Both the position numbers and the translations under genes were made by a program. This document shows positions 12,142-22,383 of a stretch of DNA of 64,000 bases, piece by piece. Source of the DNA: Phlebiopsis flavidoalba (taxonomy: Eukaryota > Basidiomycota > Agaricomycetes > Polyporales > Phanerochaetaceae); NCBI GenBank assembly GCA_035772785.1, contig JAOCPU010000023.1, positions 372,001 through 436,000 of the forward strand. The letters run 5' to 3'. The notes below the pieces were generated by a model that worked only from the letters and a program-made list of their open reading frames with translations, made no database searches and was not told the origin of the DNA. How positions within the stretch are numbered: the stretch's first letter is position 1; the number at the start of each line of letters is the position of its first letter.

Positions 12142-12946
12142 TACCGTCAGCGTTGTCAATGGTTCTGCAGGACAGATCCGGATGGGCGCACAGGGATTCC
12201 AGGAGCAAAAGGTTGGTGACAGGAGCAAGCTCTAAGGCGCAGAAACAAACAAAGAAACAAACAAATACGTACGGCGGGGGGTTCGAGGAAAAAGGCTCGG
12301 AGCAAATCGCTAAACCAGTGTAACTCACTTAATCGGCTTGACGCGATGACCACCATCGGATCCAGAAATGAAAGATTTCATACTGGCACTACGGAAGAAC
12401 CTCGAAGAGGCTGTGTACATGATCCCCCCAACAACTCTCGATATACTAAAGTACATACGACATATTTAACTATTTCTGAGGGTTTCATACTGCGTGTCAT
12501 GATTCTGAATGCGCATGGCTCCCACTGCTTAGGTTCTCTAGCATAGCCATCACAAGAGGGGCCTTTATCATTCTTCACTTTTATCTCGTTATTACTTTCA
12601 TCTCGTCTGTTGGCTGGCAATATCGACGCATTGCTGCTACTAAGTTCCCTCCACACGCTCAAGTGACTGGATGAGCTATGGATTGGCAACTTTTGCTAGC
12701 GTGATTGAGTCGGTATGGGCCACATCTGGTTGGCTGGAACTCAGTCTACCATAGGACCCCGCGTGCTCCTACGTGGGTGGGTGCTCTGGGTCGAATTGAA
12801 GCGAGCATGGTCCGGAGGTTGTCTGCCGGCGCGATCGCATGCGTATGATTATGAGCAGAAGGATATACCAATTGAGTATGTTATCTGCAAAAACGTCATA
12901 TTTAGCACTTGTTATATAGTACAGCAGAACATGAGAAGCTAATTTA
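12142..12946. other. Intergenic, nothing recognised
   Basis: Only short open frames occur. A small A-rich simple repeat, (AAAC)n-like, lies at about 12242-12266. No promoter or coding signal is convincing. Confidence 0.35.
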
Positions 12947-14005
12947 TTACCAAAAGTCATGGCAAAACAGCTTGTACAGCATCGCCCGCGAACTGTGCAA
13001 TGAGCAGAAATTATGATAGAGTAGCGTGCTGTAGAGAAGACAGGACTCGACGATGACGTGGAAAAAAAGAGTGGATAGAATGGACGGGCGATGGTTACTT
13101 GTGACGGAAGATGATCGTGAGCCTTGATGTCTCTGTTCAAACGCGCCATAGCTTCCATGCCCTATATCAAACCTCAAAACGATGCTATATTGTATGAGCT
13201 TAATTCTCAGCCACTTAGATATATCTAAGAACTCCTTTACCAGTAGTAAACCAAGTTTATCACTAGTGCTCCCCATGGCACAAACTCGCGTTGATAAGAG
13301 TTATGGGTTATATCATCGCGACCATTTGCACCCGAGTTGTGAGTGATAGGTGTACTTATTGAGTCATAGTTATCACGGCCAGTGCAGTGCATACTCCGAT
13401 GGAGAGCAGATACAAAATCATAGGCAATGCCACTACTCGCCAGCTGTAGGAGAAAATCACCAAGCATCAGCGGTATATCTAATATACATTCAATGATTCA
13501 GAGACTAACCCTAACCAAATATCCAGATCCCCCATACCAGGATGCCATCTCCAATGGCCTGAAGCATCAACGATGGTAACGGCCTGCATCAGTCATAATT
13601 CAAAATGTAATTTCAAACATTAAACGAGACTGGGAAAGCATCAATCTTATCCTGAATATCGCGCCACACTGGGGCAATGAGCATCTCGGCGAATTCGACT
13701 GCCGAACCTCTAGGGCTAACGTAGAATAAAAATGCTTCCAAGGTTGCCCCCCCAATTCGGAATGTGGAAGCAATTTTCAAAGTGAGCAAGCCGAGGATTA
13801 AAGCAGATAACGCGAGCAAGGCCAATTTGGCGTAAAGAACGACCAGCTCTTTTATGCGCCAGTGGAATGGAAAGCCGCCCATCCCATCCCCCTCACATAA
13901 GGTGACACAAGTAATATTCCATAAGTGGATCGGTAGAGCATAGAAATAGCCCTGTAAGACTGGACAGTTCAGTGGAAAGGGGAGGTTGGCCCTCGGAGAA
14001 ACCAT
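12947..14005 (-). pseudogene. Multi-pass membrane protein, copy C (broken)
   Basis: From ATG 14005 on the minus strand the reading runs about 130 codons: MVSPRANLPFPLN at the start, then LYAKLALLALSALILGLLTL (a helix clearly related to LSLLALSVIILVLLTIKA of copy A) and LEAFLFYVSPRGSAVEF, the counterpart of the GPGGP loop. Further left, GALVINLVYYW (about 13235-13290) and SILSTLFFHVIVESCLLYS (about 13020-13085) match later helices; the latter corresponds to IIIESGLLYTIFVIF in copy A. DNA at 12980-13160 also aligns by eye with 7200-7370. Frame changes between blocks and weak intron signals suggest a broken gene. Family function unknown. Confidence 0.55.
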
Positions 14006-14600
14006 AGCGGGTGAAGTATACTCGACACCTCTCTGGCTGCTAGTATATATGTATATTTATACTGCATCCGTTGCAGCTTGTGACGGAACCTCCATACATA
14101 AAGTGTTCCACAATAACGTAGTTGAGATCCGATGCCAGACATCACACGACCTCACCCGCGGTCACGGCATCTGACGGAGACTGGCTATAAGATAGATGGG
14201 CTTCACTGCGATATGATGTGCTCGGAACAATTTGGATGCAGATTAAATCACGGCCTGCATACTTGTTGTGCATTGTCCGTACAAAATCCCAGCTCAGTCT
14301 TAAGAGCAACGTCATATAATAAGTTTTTTTTGGGGTCTTATTGGAAATCTGTGACCCTCTAGCGCAACATTTCATACTAAGCTGGCATAATGCATAGAGA
14401 ACCCTGGATACGTATGCCCACAATCTATTCCTTGACGACATGATTGGGATCTATGCCAGCCTAACATTTGCTTGGGACCCAGCTCGTGAAGATAAAACCG
14501 GATTGATATAAACATCTGTTCCTATAGTTACACCGTAGATGATATCGTGCTATACTGAGTCCTCACACCTCTGGGCCCCCATTCGTCAGCTCCAATTAAA

Positions 14601-15050
14601 TAGAATACTCGGGCGCTATGGTCCGACGTCTTTCGGTATGGACCGTCTGTGTGAAGCGATGGGTCGGAGAGGCTATGGCACGAATCACTTCTGTCGCTTC
14701 GCGCCCATCGTCCCCCTCTCCCGTTTTGAACTTTCGGTTTTGGATACCTCGTCATGATTGCTTCAAGAATGATGATATATCACATCCCATGTGGTATGGT
14801 GATGTAATGGAGAGTCTATAATGCGAGAGTATCACCAATAACTAGAATACTCGGGCGTATGGTGACGCTCTTTCTGTGGCGTTGTTGTGAAGCGATTTGT
14901 TGGGAGCTGCTATGGTCGAATTCTGCGGCGCATCGTGGTGAATTAGTTTTGGATACTCTCGCATGATTCCTCGTTGCTTCAAGAATGAATCTATATCACA
15001 TTCCCATGTGTTTTTTCTAGGCGGATGTAATGTCGAGCTTATTAATGCCT
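14601..15050. repeat. Tandem duplication, two units of about 242 bases
   Basis: Unit 1 (14601-14842) and unit 2 (14843-15050) both begin TAGAATACTCGGGCG and share ordered blocks: GTGAAGCGAT, GGCTATGG/TGCTATGG, TTTTGGATAC, a TGATTGCTTCAAGAATGA-like block, ATATATCACAT/CTATATCACAT and GATGTAATG. Unit 2 is shorter and differs by many small deletions. No protein is apparent in either unit. Confidence 0.75.
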
Positions 15051-15382
15051 TAAAGTAATGTGTAGGTATCTACATAACAAGAGCACTAGTCAGTGCGCAT
15101 AACAGCAAATAGATTTCCTTGTCGTCTATCCTGAATGACCCACACCGAACGCACCCGGTTATTGGTCGACCACCCATACACTCATGCATAAGAGCTTCGA
15201 AAACTATTTCATTAATCAAGGACCTTTCTTGATCGCAGCCCCCCCTCCCCCCCCGAAACTTTGAGCTCCACAGCCACATTATTAGAGCGACCTCGCGGTA
15301 TATTTGTTCAAAGAGAATTACTGGCATAAGACAATATAAATGGAACTTGCGTCCCAGCCGCCTTCATCGGCGTAGATGCCGA

Positions 15383-16296
15383 CTAGTCAAGATCCTCAAT
15401 ACCGCGGGCTGGGGCGCATTCAACGGCTGAACCCTTCCAATGCTGTTGAAAAGCGCTCCATAAAAAGGTCTCCTTGGCTGTAATCAAATCAAACGTTGGT
15501 GAAAAAGCTAAACATGCAGAGTAAGGGGAATGGCTTACGAGTGTCCGTCCGCGTTTAGAGCTCAGGGCCAACGCGTCGAACGCCCTACGGGTGGCGTGAG
15601 CCTTGCCGCCGTGCTTGTCTCCGTGCTTTTGTTCCTTCTTATGATCGGGTTTCGGGTACGTGCGGGGGGGCGTTGTGTTTGGAGGCGTATGCGGGGGCCC
15701 CGCCATGAGGAAGTGCCATGCGTGGGAGGCGCTTTGTGCCCCCTGTGAAAGTCGTCAGAGGTCACATTGCACGATCATAACAATGGGCAGGCACTTGTTT
15801 GGCGGGGGGCGTGCGCATTGTTCCCATTTCCGCGTGCCAGAATGCAAGCCACGTACTTCACGCCTGAAATCTTCCATGGCGCGGCCAATCCCATAAAAGA
15901 ATATCTTGGACAAGTCGAGTGCGCCCGGACTGTGTCGCATCCACCTCGGTGCGGGGCCTCAGCAGGTCCATGAGACAAATCTTCGCGCCTCTACTTGTGC
16001 TTATGTGCTAGGACATTTTCCTAGAGGTGCTCGGCGTGGTACTTATGGCATAAGCTGCCCACGCTGACAAGGCTGCAGGCTTCCTTATAAATCTTTGGAT
16101 AGTGCCTGTGCCACAAGGTAACTCAAACTGCCTTTCGGCAAGGGAGTGTCCTGGGACGGTCTGTATGACACATCAGCATGTGGCATGTTGTACACACTTA
16201 TGTAAGAAGCTTACAAAGCGATGGCATAAGCTGAGGGTTTACCATTGAGGAGAGGGCAAGAGCAAGAGCAACGATGACTTGGGGAGCAATCGATAA
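15383..16296 (-). pseudogene. Secreted repeat-peptide family member 3, decayed
   Basis: This is the degraded sister of the genes at 33.5 and 50.0 kb. Read leftward, IAPQVIVALALALSSM is the family signal peptide, but no ATG precedes it (the start site near 16291-16296 is mutated). An acceptor at about 16161 leads into an exon with LPKGSL, matching LPNGSL of the 50 kb gene. About 15900-15990 matches the repeat unit at DNA level (GATGCGACACAGTCCGG and a FRRE dibasic site where sisters have FKRE). The basic exon reads PKPDHKKEQKHGDKHGGKAH (15600-15660), followed by ATRRAFDALAL. A 61-base intron (15478-15538) separates the last exon, which ends RGIEDLD at TAG 15383-15385. Missing start, frame shifts and a damaged 5'UTR donor (GTTGAG for GTGAGT) point to a pseudogene. 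Confidence 0.75.
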
Positions 16297-16424
16297 TCGG
16301 TGGATGTAAGTCAAACGAAATTCGAGTTGTGTAAAACGGATTAATAAAAAAGAAAAAAGGGCTAAAAGATACCATTAGAATACTCGCTTCACGCGCTTAG
16401 TGGAACGGGTCTTGACTGCTCAAC

Positions 16425-16502
16425 CGACCAGCACCTAGGAATTTGTGAGAAAGGAGCTGAGGAGCTGAAGTACAAGCAGGGCTGGTCGAACTTGCATTTA
16501 TA
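16425..16502 (-). promoter_or_regulatory. TATA box and conserved leader block of family member 3
   Basis: On the minus strand a TATAAATG box (16495-16502) is followed about 25 bases later by TACTTCAGCTCCTCAG and then AGGTGCTGGTCGG and TCAAGACC. The same ordered blocks occur upstream of the 50 kb gene and, more loosely, the 33.5 kb gene. In the sisters the last block runs into a GTGAGT intron donor; here it reads GTTGAG. Confidence 0.7.
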
Positions 16503-17331
16503 GCTCAAAAATTCGTAAGTAATTGTGACGGTAATTCCCGAGACGCGGCTTTGACTGCCTGAGAATCGCCGAAATGGTCGGAACGGTCAATGAGGTCCGA
16601 ACAGGGCACCGGTTACCAAACGTTAGTGATTGATGCCAAACATTAACGGAATCGGGAACAAGTCCCAACATATCGATCGTATTCGACATAATTTCGATGA
16701 GTGGCATATAATCATTGCAAGTTGATTGAGTCGCGAAAGTCTCTGCGATGTGAAGGCCAGCTTACCGGGTAGCAGTGCATCAACACCATGCCACGCCATT
16801 AGGAGCGTTGCGGGAGCAGGAAAAACTCGTATCGATGGGTGTTTTCATGGCTTCCAAAGTGGTTGGCCGCCTTCTATGTTTGAGGCTGCAAGAGCTGTGA
16901 CGCGCGCCAGGCGTGCTTTCCCCGATGCGACATGATGGGGGACGAACCCAAGGAGACAAGATTGTTTGAAACAATTTCGGCTATGGACAGAGGGCTTTTT
17001 ATTTCATGAAAAGAGGACACAGAACTTACAATTCTAGGTGGCGACCAACCGGCCTCGGGCCAGTGTTCCACTCAGCTCTGTCGACTGCAGTCAAGACCTC
17101 CGATGAAGCGTGTCCAAAAGAATCGAATGCCTCCGCTTCTGAAAGAGGACTGGGTTTATATGATACATTTTCTTCGAGAACTTGCATTGATAAAAGCTCG
17201 GCTAAGTAAGGATCATATGGTCCATTTTAGTAGAGAAAGGCAGAGGGGTTGACACTGTCAAGGGGTGCGTCGTGCTTCGATTTGACCACTTTGTGTACCG
17301 TATGTTAGGATCCAAGGCCTTCGATTACCAT
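16503..17331. other. Intergenic, nothing recognised
   Basis: Short frames only (under 70 codons). The first part should be the upstream region of family member 3 on the minus strand. No other signal is convincing. Confidence 0.35.
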
Positions 17332-17904
17332 TTACGGACAATGGGCACGTGAAATCACTTCACTCCACGCCGGTGACAGCCATAATCTAGCGAGCTTTAC
17401 CACGTTATTTCCGAGTCGTTTTGAATCAAAAGGAGCAGAAAAAGAGAGAAAAGGCTCCAGCTCCGCCGCACATTTTGCGAGTCTATATTTTGGATCAATT
17501 TTCATTATGTGTTGGTTATCTAAAATTAATCGCGATAATTCCGCTTTTGGCCCCCAGTACTCCACATCCGTCATGAACACGCTCATGGCACATACCTCCA
17601 TGTCCTCCTCCTCCATCTCGAAACACAGCCGCCGCTCTAGCTCTCGTTCCTCAGATGCTGGACGCCAACCGAAGTGGAGGAGCGGCCCGCTCGACAGCGC
17701 AGCCAGCCACGAGCATCTCGAGGGTCTTTGCCCAACCCCTTCAAGGCTCTCCATTACGCTCTGCGATAGACACCGTTGCCGGCTTGGATTTAGACCGATA
17801 CTTCCAGCTTGTACAGCGAAGCGACACATCACGTAGACGCGAGAGATGTTCCTCAGTGAAGCGTCCGACGTCACACACACGCGGGATATCTCGACTGAGG
17901 ACAC
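17332..17904 (-). CDS. Hypothetical protein, 190 codons, intronless
   Basis: An uninterrupted frame from ATG 17904 to a stop at 17332. The C-terminal half looks protein-like: an acidic segment (RRLCFEMEEEDMEVCAM) then a mixed charged/hydrophobic region (AELSRLILDNQHIMKIDPKY) and a Leu/Trp-rich end (VVKLARLWLSPAWSEV). I do not recognise the family and see no signal peptide or membrane helix. Long uninterrupted frames are unusual here because most genes have introns and indels, which is mild support for selection, but chance remains possible. The true start may lie further in. Confidence 0.35.
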   Translation of the reverse strand: MSSVEISRVCVTSDASLRNISRVYVMCRFAVQAGSIGLNPSRQRCLSQSVMESLEGVGQRPSRCSWLAALSSGPLLHFGWRPASEERELERRLCFEMEEEDMEVCAMSVFMTDVEYWGPKAELSRLILDNQHIMKIDPKYRLAKCAAELEPFLSFSAPFDSKRLGNNVVKLARLWLSPAWSEVISRAHCP

Positions 17905-18299
17905 GGGTTTTTGAAACCTGAGAGCTCCGGGTTGAGCCTAATGGAGCGTCGAAGGAGGGTCAACTTGGGACGATAGCTCTGGGGATGATTCTGCTGTAGG
18001 TGAGTTGCAACGTTCACACGCGTCAACTGCTTGGGGAACTGACTTATTGGGGGACATGGCGCAGTGGGCTCAGATGCGCTTTGCATCACCTCTGGACGCG
18101 AATCACAACGCGGCTACTTCGTTAATATCCCCACACTCGCCACCAATTCCAAGTACCCCCATCTCTGTGTGAGACTTCCTCGAGCTTTGTCCCCTGCCCG
18201 GCCGCAGAAGACTCCGCAGGACGTCAAGTACTATCCCGCGGGTACTTTTCGCCACCAAAGTCGACATCCGTGTGGGTTGTTCTCGCTCGCGAGCTAGGC

Positions 18300-19446
18300 A
18301 AAAGCAGTCTCTCAGTCGATATCACATCAACATCCCAAAGCAAATCTGCCACTCTCTGACTCGAAAACGATACCAACAAGCCCGAGGTTTCCGTCTCCGC
18401 AGCCTACCTCGGCTGCTATTCAAATTCCCCTTTCATCCTCGCCAACCGAATCGCCCTCAACAACGAGATCTGCCAGCCCACGCACGGAAGCCATGCTGAA
18501 GTCAGGAGTACCGCGCAATAGATGATGAAGTGCCAAACCTCGGTACACTTTACTAGACAGCAATAGTAATGAATCAAGGTACGCAGCTGTACTAGTATCA
18601 ACGCTTGCGATGATTGTAATACTTTCGTAGTGTAGGCCAGGCATTGATGCGTAAAGCGTCATTATCTGCTGCTTGCAACCTCCCTCTATCCAACAGCGTC
18701 TCATACCCTCAATCCTTTCTTCGAAGTAGCCGGTTTATGCCTCCGGATCCCTTTTGCGCTATGGGTCGACCAAAGATGCCGTTTGGAACAAGCTGTTGCT
18801 CATGTCAGCCCCACGTCAGAAGTATGTTTGTTCGCGGATGCGTCTTCTTCATCTCAGAAAGAATCTCGATCACCAGAGCCAGCACCCGAGACTGTCATTC
18901 GGCTGGCGCAAGCCGAGTCCCTCTACACTCACTCCCTGAGGTTATCGTTTCGCTGCCATCGCGTCCGGGTAACATCTTGCTGCGCTAGATGAATTGCCGA
19001 TGTGTCTAGAGAGACAGACCACATCACAATCTCCGGTTCTGACGCTTCGAAGCGCTGTCGACAGGGCCCGCCCCAAACCCGAGTCCGCGTCAGAAAAGCA
19101 TGCTCCAAAGTGTGGTCAGCTATACCTTCCCGACAAAGCTGAAGAGCGTACACTTGGTAGTGTTTGACACGGCTAGCAACGCCTCTTGGTGGGGCTACCC
19201 TTGGATGGGTCTGCCAGTGCACCTGAACTCACTACGGGCCCCTTCATCGTCGGACCCCGCTGCGGATGTCCCTCATTACAAATCAGGACAGGAACGTGGA
19301 GAGACGAACCTAACCCCGGTCGGCCGCGTCCCGCTCCGTGCGACGAAGTTCAGATTCCTGCTGACCTTCCTGCGCCTTCCGATGACAGTCACCAGGTCGA
19401 CGTTATGGGCAACTTCGGTGGTGCCAGAACGACAACCAAGGCCTAG
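18300..19446 (+). CDS. Possible Ser/Pro-rich protein, partial reading
   Basis: Two stretches read like low-complexity coding sequence. At about 18300-18515 one frame is Ser/Thr/Pro-rich (SSSPTESPSTTRSASPRTEA). At 18783-19090 another gives SSSSQKESRSPEPAPETVIR and then ETVIRLAQAESLYTHSLPEV after a shift, continuing to a stop at 19446 with a GNFGGARTTTKA ending. Between them (18520-18740) no frame is convincing. I cannot assign a family. It may be one spliced gene or the remains of one; the limits are approximate. Confidence 0.3.
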
Positions 19447-19654
19447 GATATCACAACCCTATCCGCCAAACGCCACTCTTCTGAGCTGTTCTCAGGGCAG
19501 ATGTCAAAGAAATTCACGTGAAGGAAGAGGAAAAGCAACACACACTCAGCGTCACTGTTCTCTCCGCGGACACGGGGGAAGAGCCAGGGGTCCGCGTGGT
19601 ACTCGCCCTGGAGTTTGGTATGCTTCATCACCCATCGTTCCTTCTTCATCATCT

Positions 19655-22383
19655 ATGGCCCCGCAGGCGTCTGGTAGCGATGGCACGTTGGATGGCCAGG
19701 AGCAGAAGCACGAGAAAACCGAGAGCGAGCTCGTGAAGGAACAGGCTCTAGCTCGCGAAGACGCCGCCGCCACATCTCTACCCCCCGATACACAGCCATC
19801 TCCCCAGACGCAGGCTCCAGGCCCCCACACCAGTACCGAGCAGCAACCGGACAACACAGAGCCCGCGACAGCATCAACGCCCGAGTCTGCGAACCCGATC
19901 GATCGGAGTTCGATTTCGACTAACCGCGCCGGGTGGGCGTCGTGTTTTCTTCATGTCCAAGGCCCTGTTGATGAAGAATATAACTGACGGGTCGGACGAT
20001 GGAAGAAACAGGATGCGAACGGGATGGAGGTGATGGACATCGACGACGAGGAGGAATCCGAGGGAAATCGTGGGACCGGGAGGCGTCACCCGACGCCTCC
20101 GATGGCAGCAAACGCGACCCTATCCCCTTGCCCATCCAGGCGATCGCCATCGTGGCGGGAAAGAAGCGCCAGGCGCCTCCCTCGTCGTCTCCCTCGTCCC
20201 CCGCAGTCTAAGGACTCGACCCCACCCGCCACCGCCGAAGGAGCGGGAGCCTAAGAAACCGGGCGCGCGCCGGCGCCACCGCTGACGAACTCCGAGTCTA
20301 TCAAGGAGAAGACGACGAAGGCGTCATCTGTGCGCGCGCCTTCACCCACACCGTCGAAGGCATCGACCACGTCCGCCGCGCGCGCAGCCCCCGAACCTCG
20401 TGCTGCCCACATGGAAGGACACCTTTTTGGCACTCCCGAGGTCGAACGTTACCCCGTGCGCCTACGCCACCGCCGCCGAGCCAGAAGGGAACGATTGGCA
20501 AGACAATTTCCTTCATGAGCGGGCTTCTGCATGGCAAAGGAGGGTGGTGACCGAGGAGGCGATCGCAAGGCCAAGGGTAAAGGCAAGGGGAAAGGAAAGA
20601 GAGGAGCCCACTCCGTTTGCGACTTACGGCACGGAGCTCCCCAAGGCCTTCGAGGTGCTTGGACAGGCCTTTGACGCCGCCTCAATGAATGACAAGTGTA
20701 GGGTCGTCATCATCGGTGTCGCAGGCTGGTCCCCTTGTGTGCGTGTGCTTTGAAGCGGAGATAAGTTCCTGCTGACCGCAATCGCTCCATAGGTGCAGTG
20801 ACGAGGACGTCTTGCCGGAGGGTGAGTGGTTCGCATGCGATGGCCAGTTTTCCTTGATGCTGATGAAAGCCGGTCTTGTGACCTCGACAGCTGCCGTCCT
20901 CAAGTAGCAAATTCGTGAACATGACATGCTCAGTCGCTGGAGAAAGTTCGAGGAGGAGCACGGGTTCAAGTTCCAAAAGATTACAAAGATCCCATTGGAG
21001 GGTGATGGTACCATTGAGGCGCAAGGTCGCCAAGTAAGCTCTCGCGTGCATGCTTCGCGATGGCAGATTCTGACTCGCTTACGCCAGGGTCCATTCGCAC
21101 CTGCTGGGTAACGATGAATGGGTGGCGGACCTGCATGCGGCGGACGTCATCTTCGTCGCAACGCACTCGCAAGGCTCAATCGTGTCGGCGCACCTGCTCG
21201 ACCAGCTCATCCGCGAGGGACACATCCTCACCGCGCGTAACTTGGATATTCTCACGAAGGCGCGGCGGCTGCGATAGCGCCCGCGGGCGTAGCCCCCGCG
21301 CACGGGCGGACACACACACAACGGGTTCTGCTGTCTGGCGCTGTGTGGCATACACCTGGGCCCGCTACGCTATCTGCGGACGAGCTCGCTGCTGCAGCCG
21401 TACATCCAGGTGAGCTCGCACCTCACGTTCCCATGCCCTTTGCGTGCTGACCGCGGCTATCTGTCGATGGACAGTACTTCGAGAACGCGGCGGCTAGGGA
21501 ACTATTTGACTTCCAGAACACCGAGTCTGAAGTATCGCAAAACTATGTCAAGGGCCCTCCAGACCGTCATGGACTCCACGGCGTGAGTGGTATGTTATGG
21601 TACATGGATCCGTGTTGCTAACAGTTGTGTGGCAGATAAAGATGGTCTATGTGGCGTCGCTGAACGACCAGGTCGTGCCCATCTACTCGGGCATCTTTGC
21701 CCGCGGCCTCCCATCCCAGAATTCTCCGAGCGCTCTACATTGACGGGGATGCATACTCGTAAGCGAAAGGTTCCTTCAATTACAGAATGACATCGGGATT
21801 GATAAATGGTTCTCCAGCTCGTCCGACTTCTTATCGAACCTCTTGGTACTGTTGATTCGTATACTAAACTCCGGCTTATCCAGACAGCGGTCTTCTCACA
21901 CACCTGTCGGAAGCCACAGGCTGGCACTCTAAGCGGTGTAGGGACATTCAACCGCGTACGAGGAACTCGCGACGTATTCGTAAGTAGCCGTATACTCGAG
22001 CGAGATACAATCTTACAGTGCCCACAGACTGGCCGTCAACTACCTTTTCCTGACTTACTGATGGTGGTGACGATAACTCGGTTCTCACCGTGGAGCCTTT
22101 CAACGCCGTGGACGAACAGAATGATTACGGGTGGGTTTTTTGTCCACGTGTGGCTCGATCAGGAGCTGATGTTGCCAATTTGGTAGATACCTTGGTCCCT
22201 GCGAGATCTCATCGCGGACGACAGGGGTCGCGTACTTCTTTGCGAAAGAGTTTTGCGCAGCTGCGTGATGCGTTCGACGAGTGGTCGCCCAAGACTTCCA
22301 TTTTGCGCGATATTAAACGCAAACTCCAGCCTATACAGCGGCTGTCGTCCATCAAGAGCATCCCGCTCGAGAGTCGACTATAA
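19655..22383 (+). CDS. YML020W-like fungal alpha/beta-hydrolase family protein
   Basis: From ATG 19655 an N-terminal region of about 250 codons is Ser/Pro/Glu-rich and probably disordered. The conserved region starts at NLVLPTWKDTFLALPRSNV (about 20395-20445). It continues with VVIIGV (20700, start of the hydrolase core), KFEEEHGFKFQKITKIPLEG (20945-21000), the nucleophile elbow ATHSQGSIVSAHLLDQLIRE (21160-21215), YFENAAARELFDFQNTESEV (21480-21535), MVYVASLNDQVVPIYSGIF (21645-21700) and a C-terminus SSIKSIPLESRL ending at TAA 22383. Introns of about 50 bases split most blocks, and frame shifts occur near 20740, 21270 and 22000. This order matches the fungal protein family named after yeast YML020W, whose activity is unknown; the GHSQG-like elbow suggests an esterase or lipase fold. 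Upstream and downstream neighbours give no functional hint. Confidence 0.75.
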
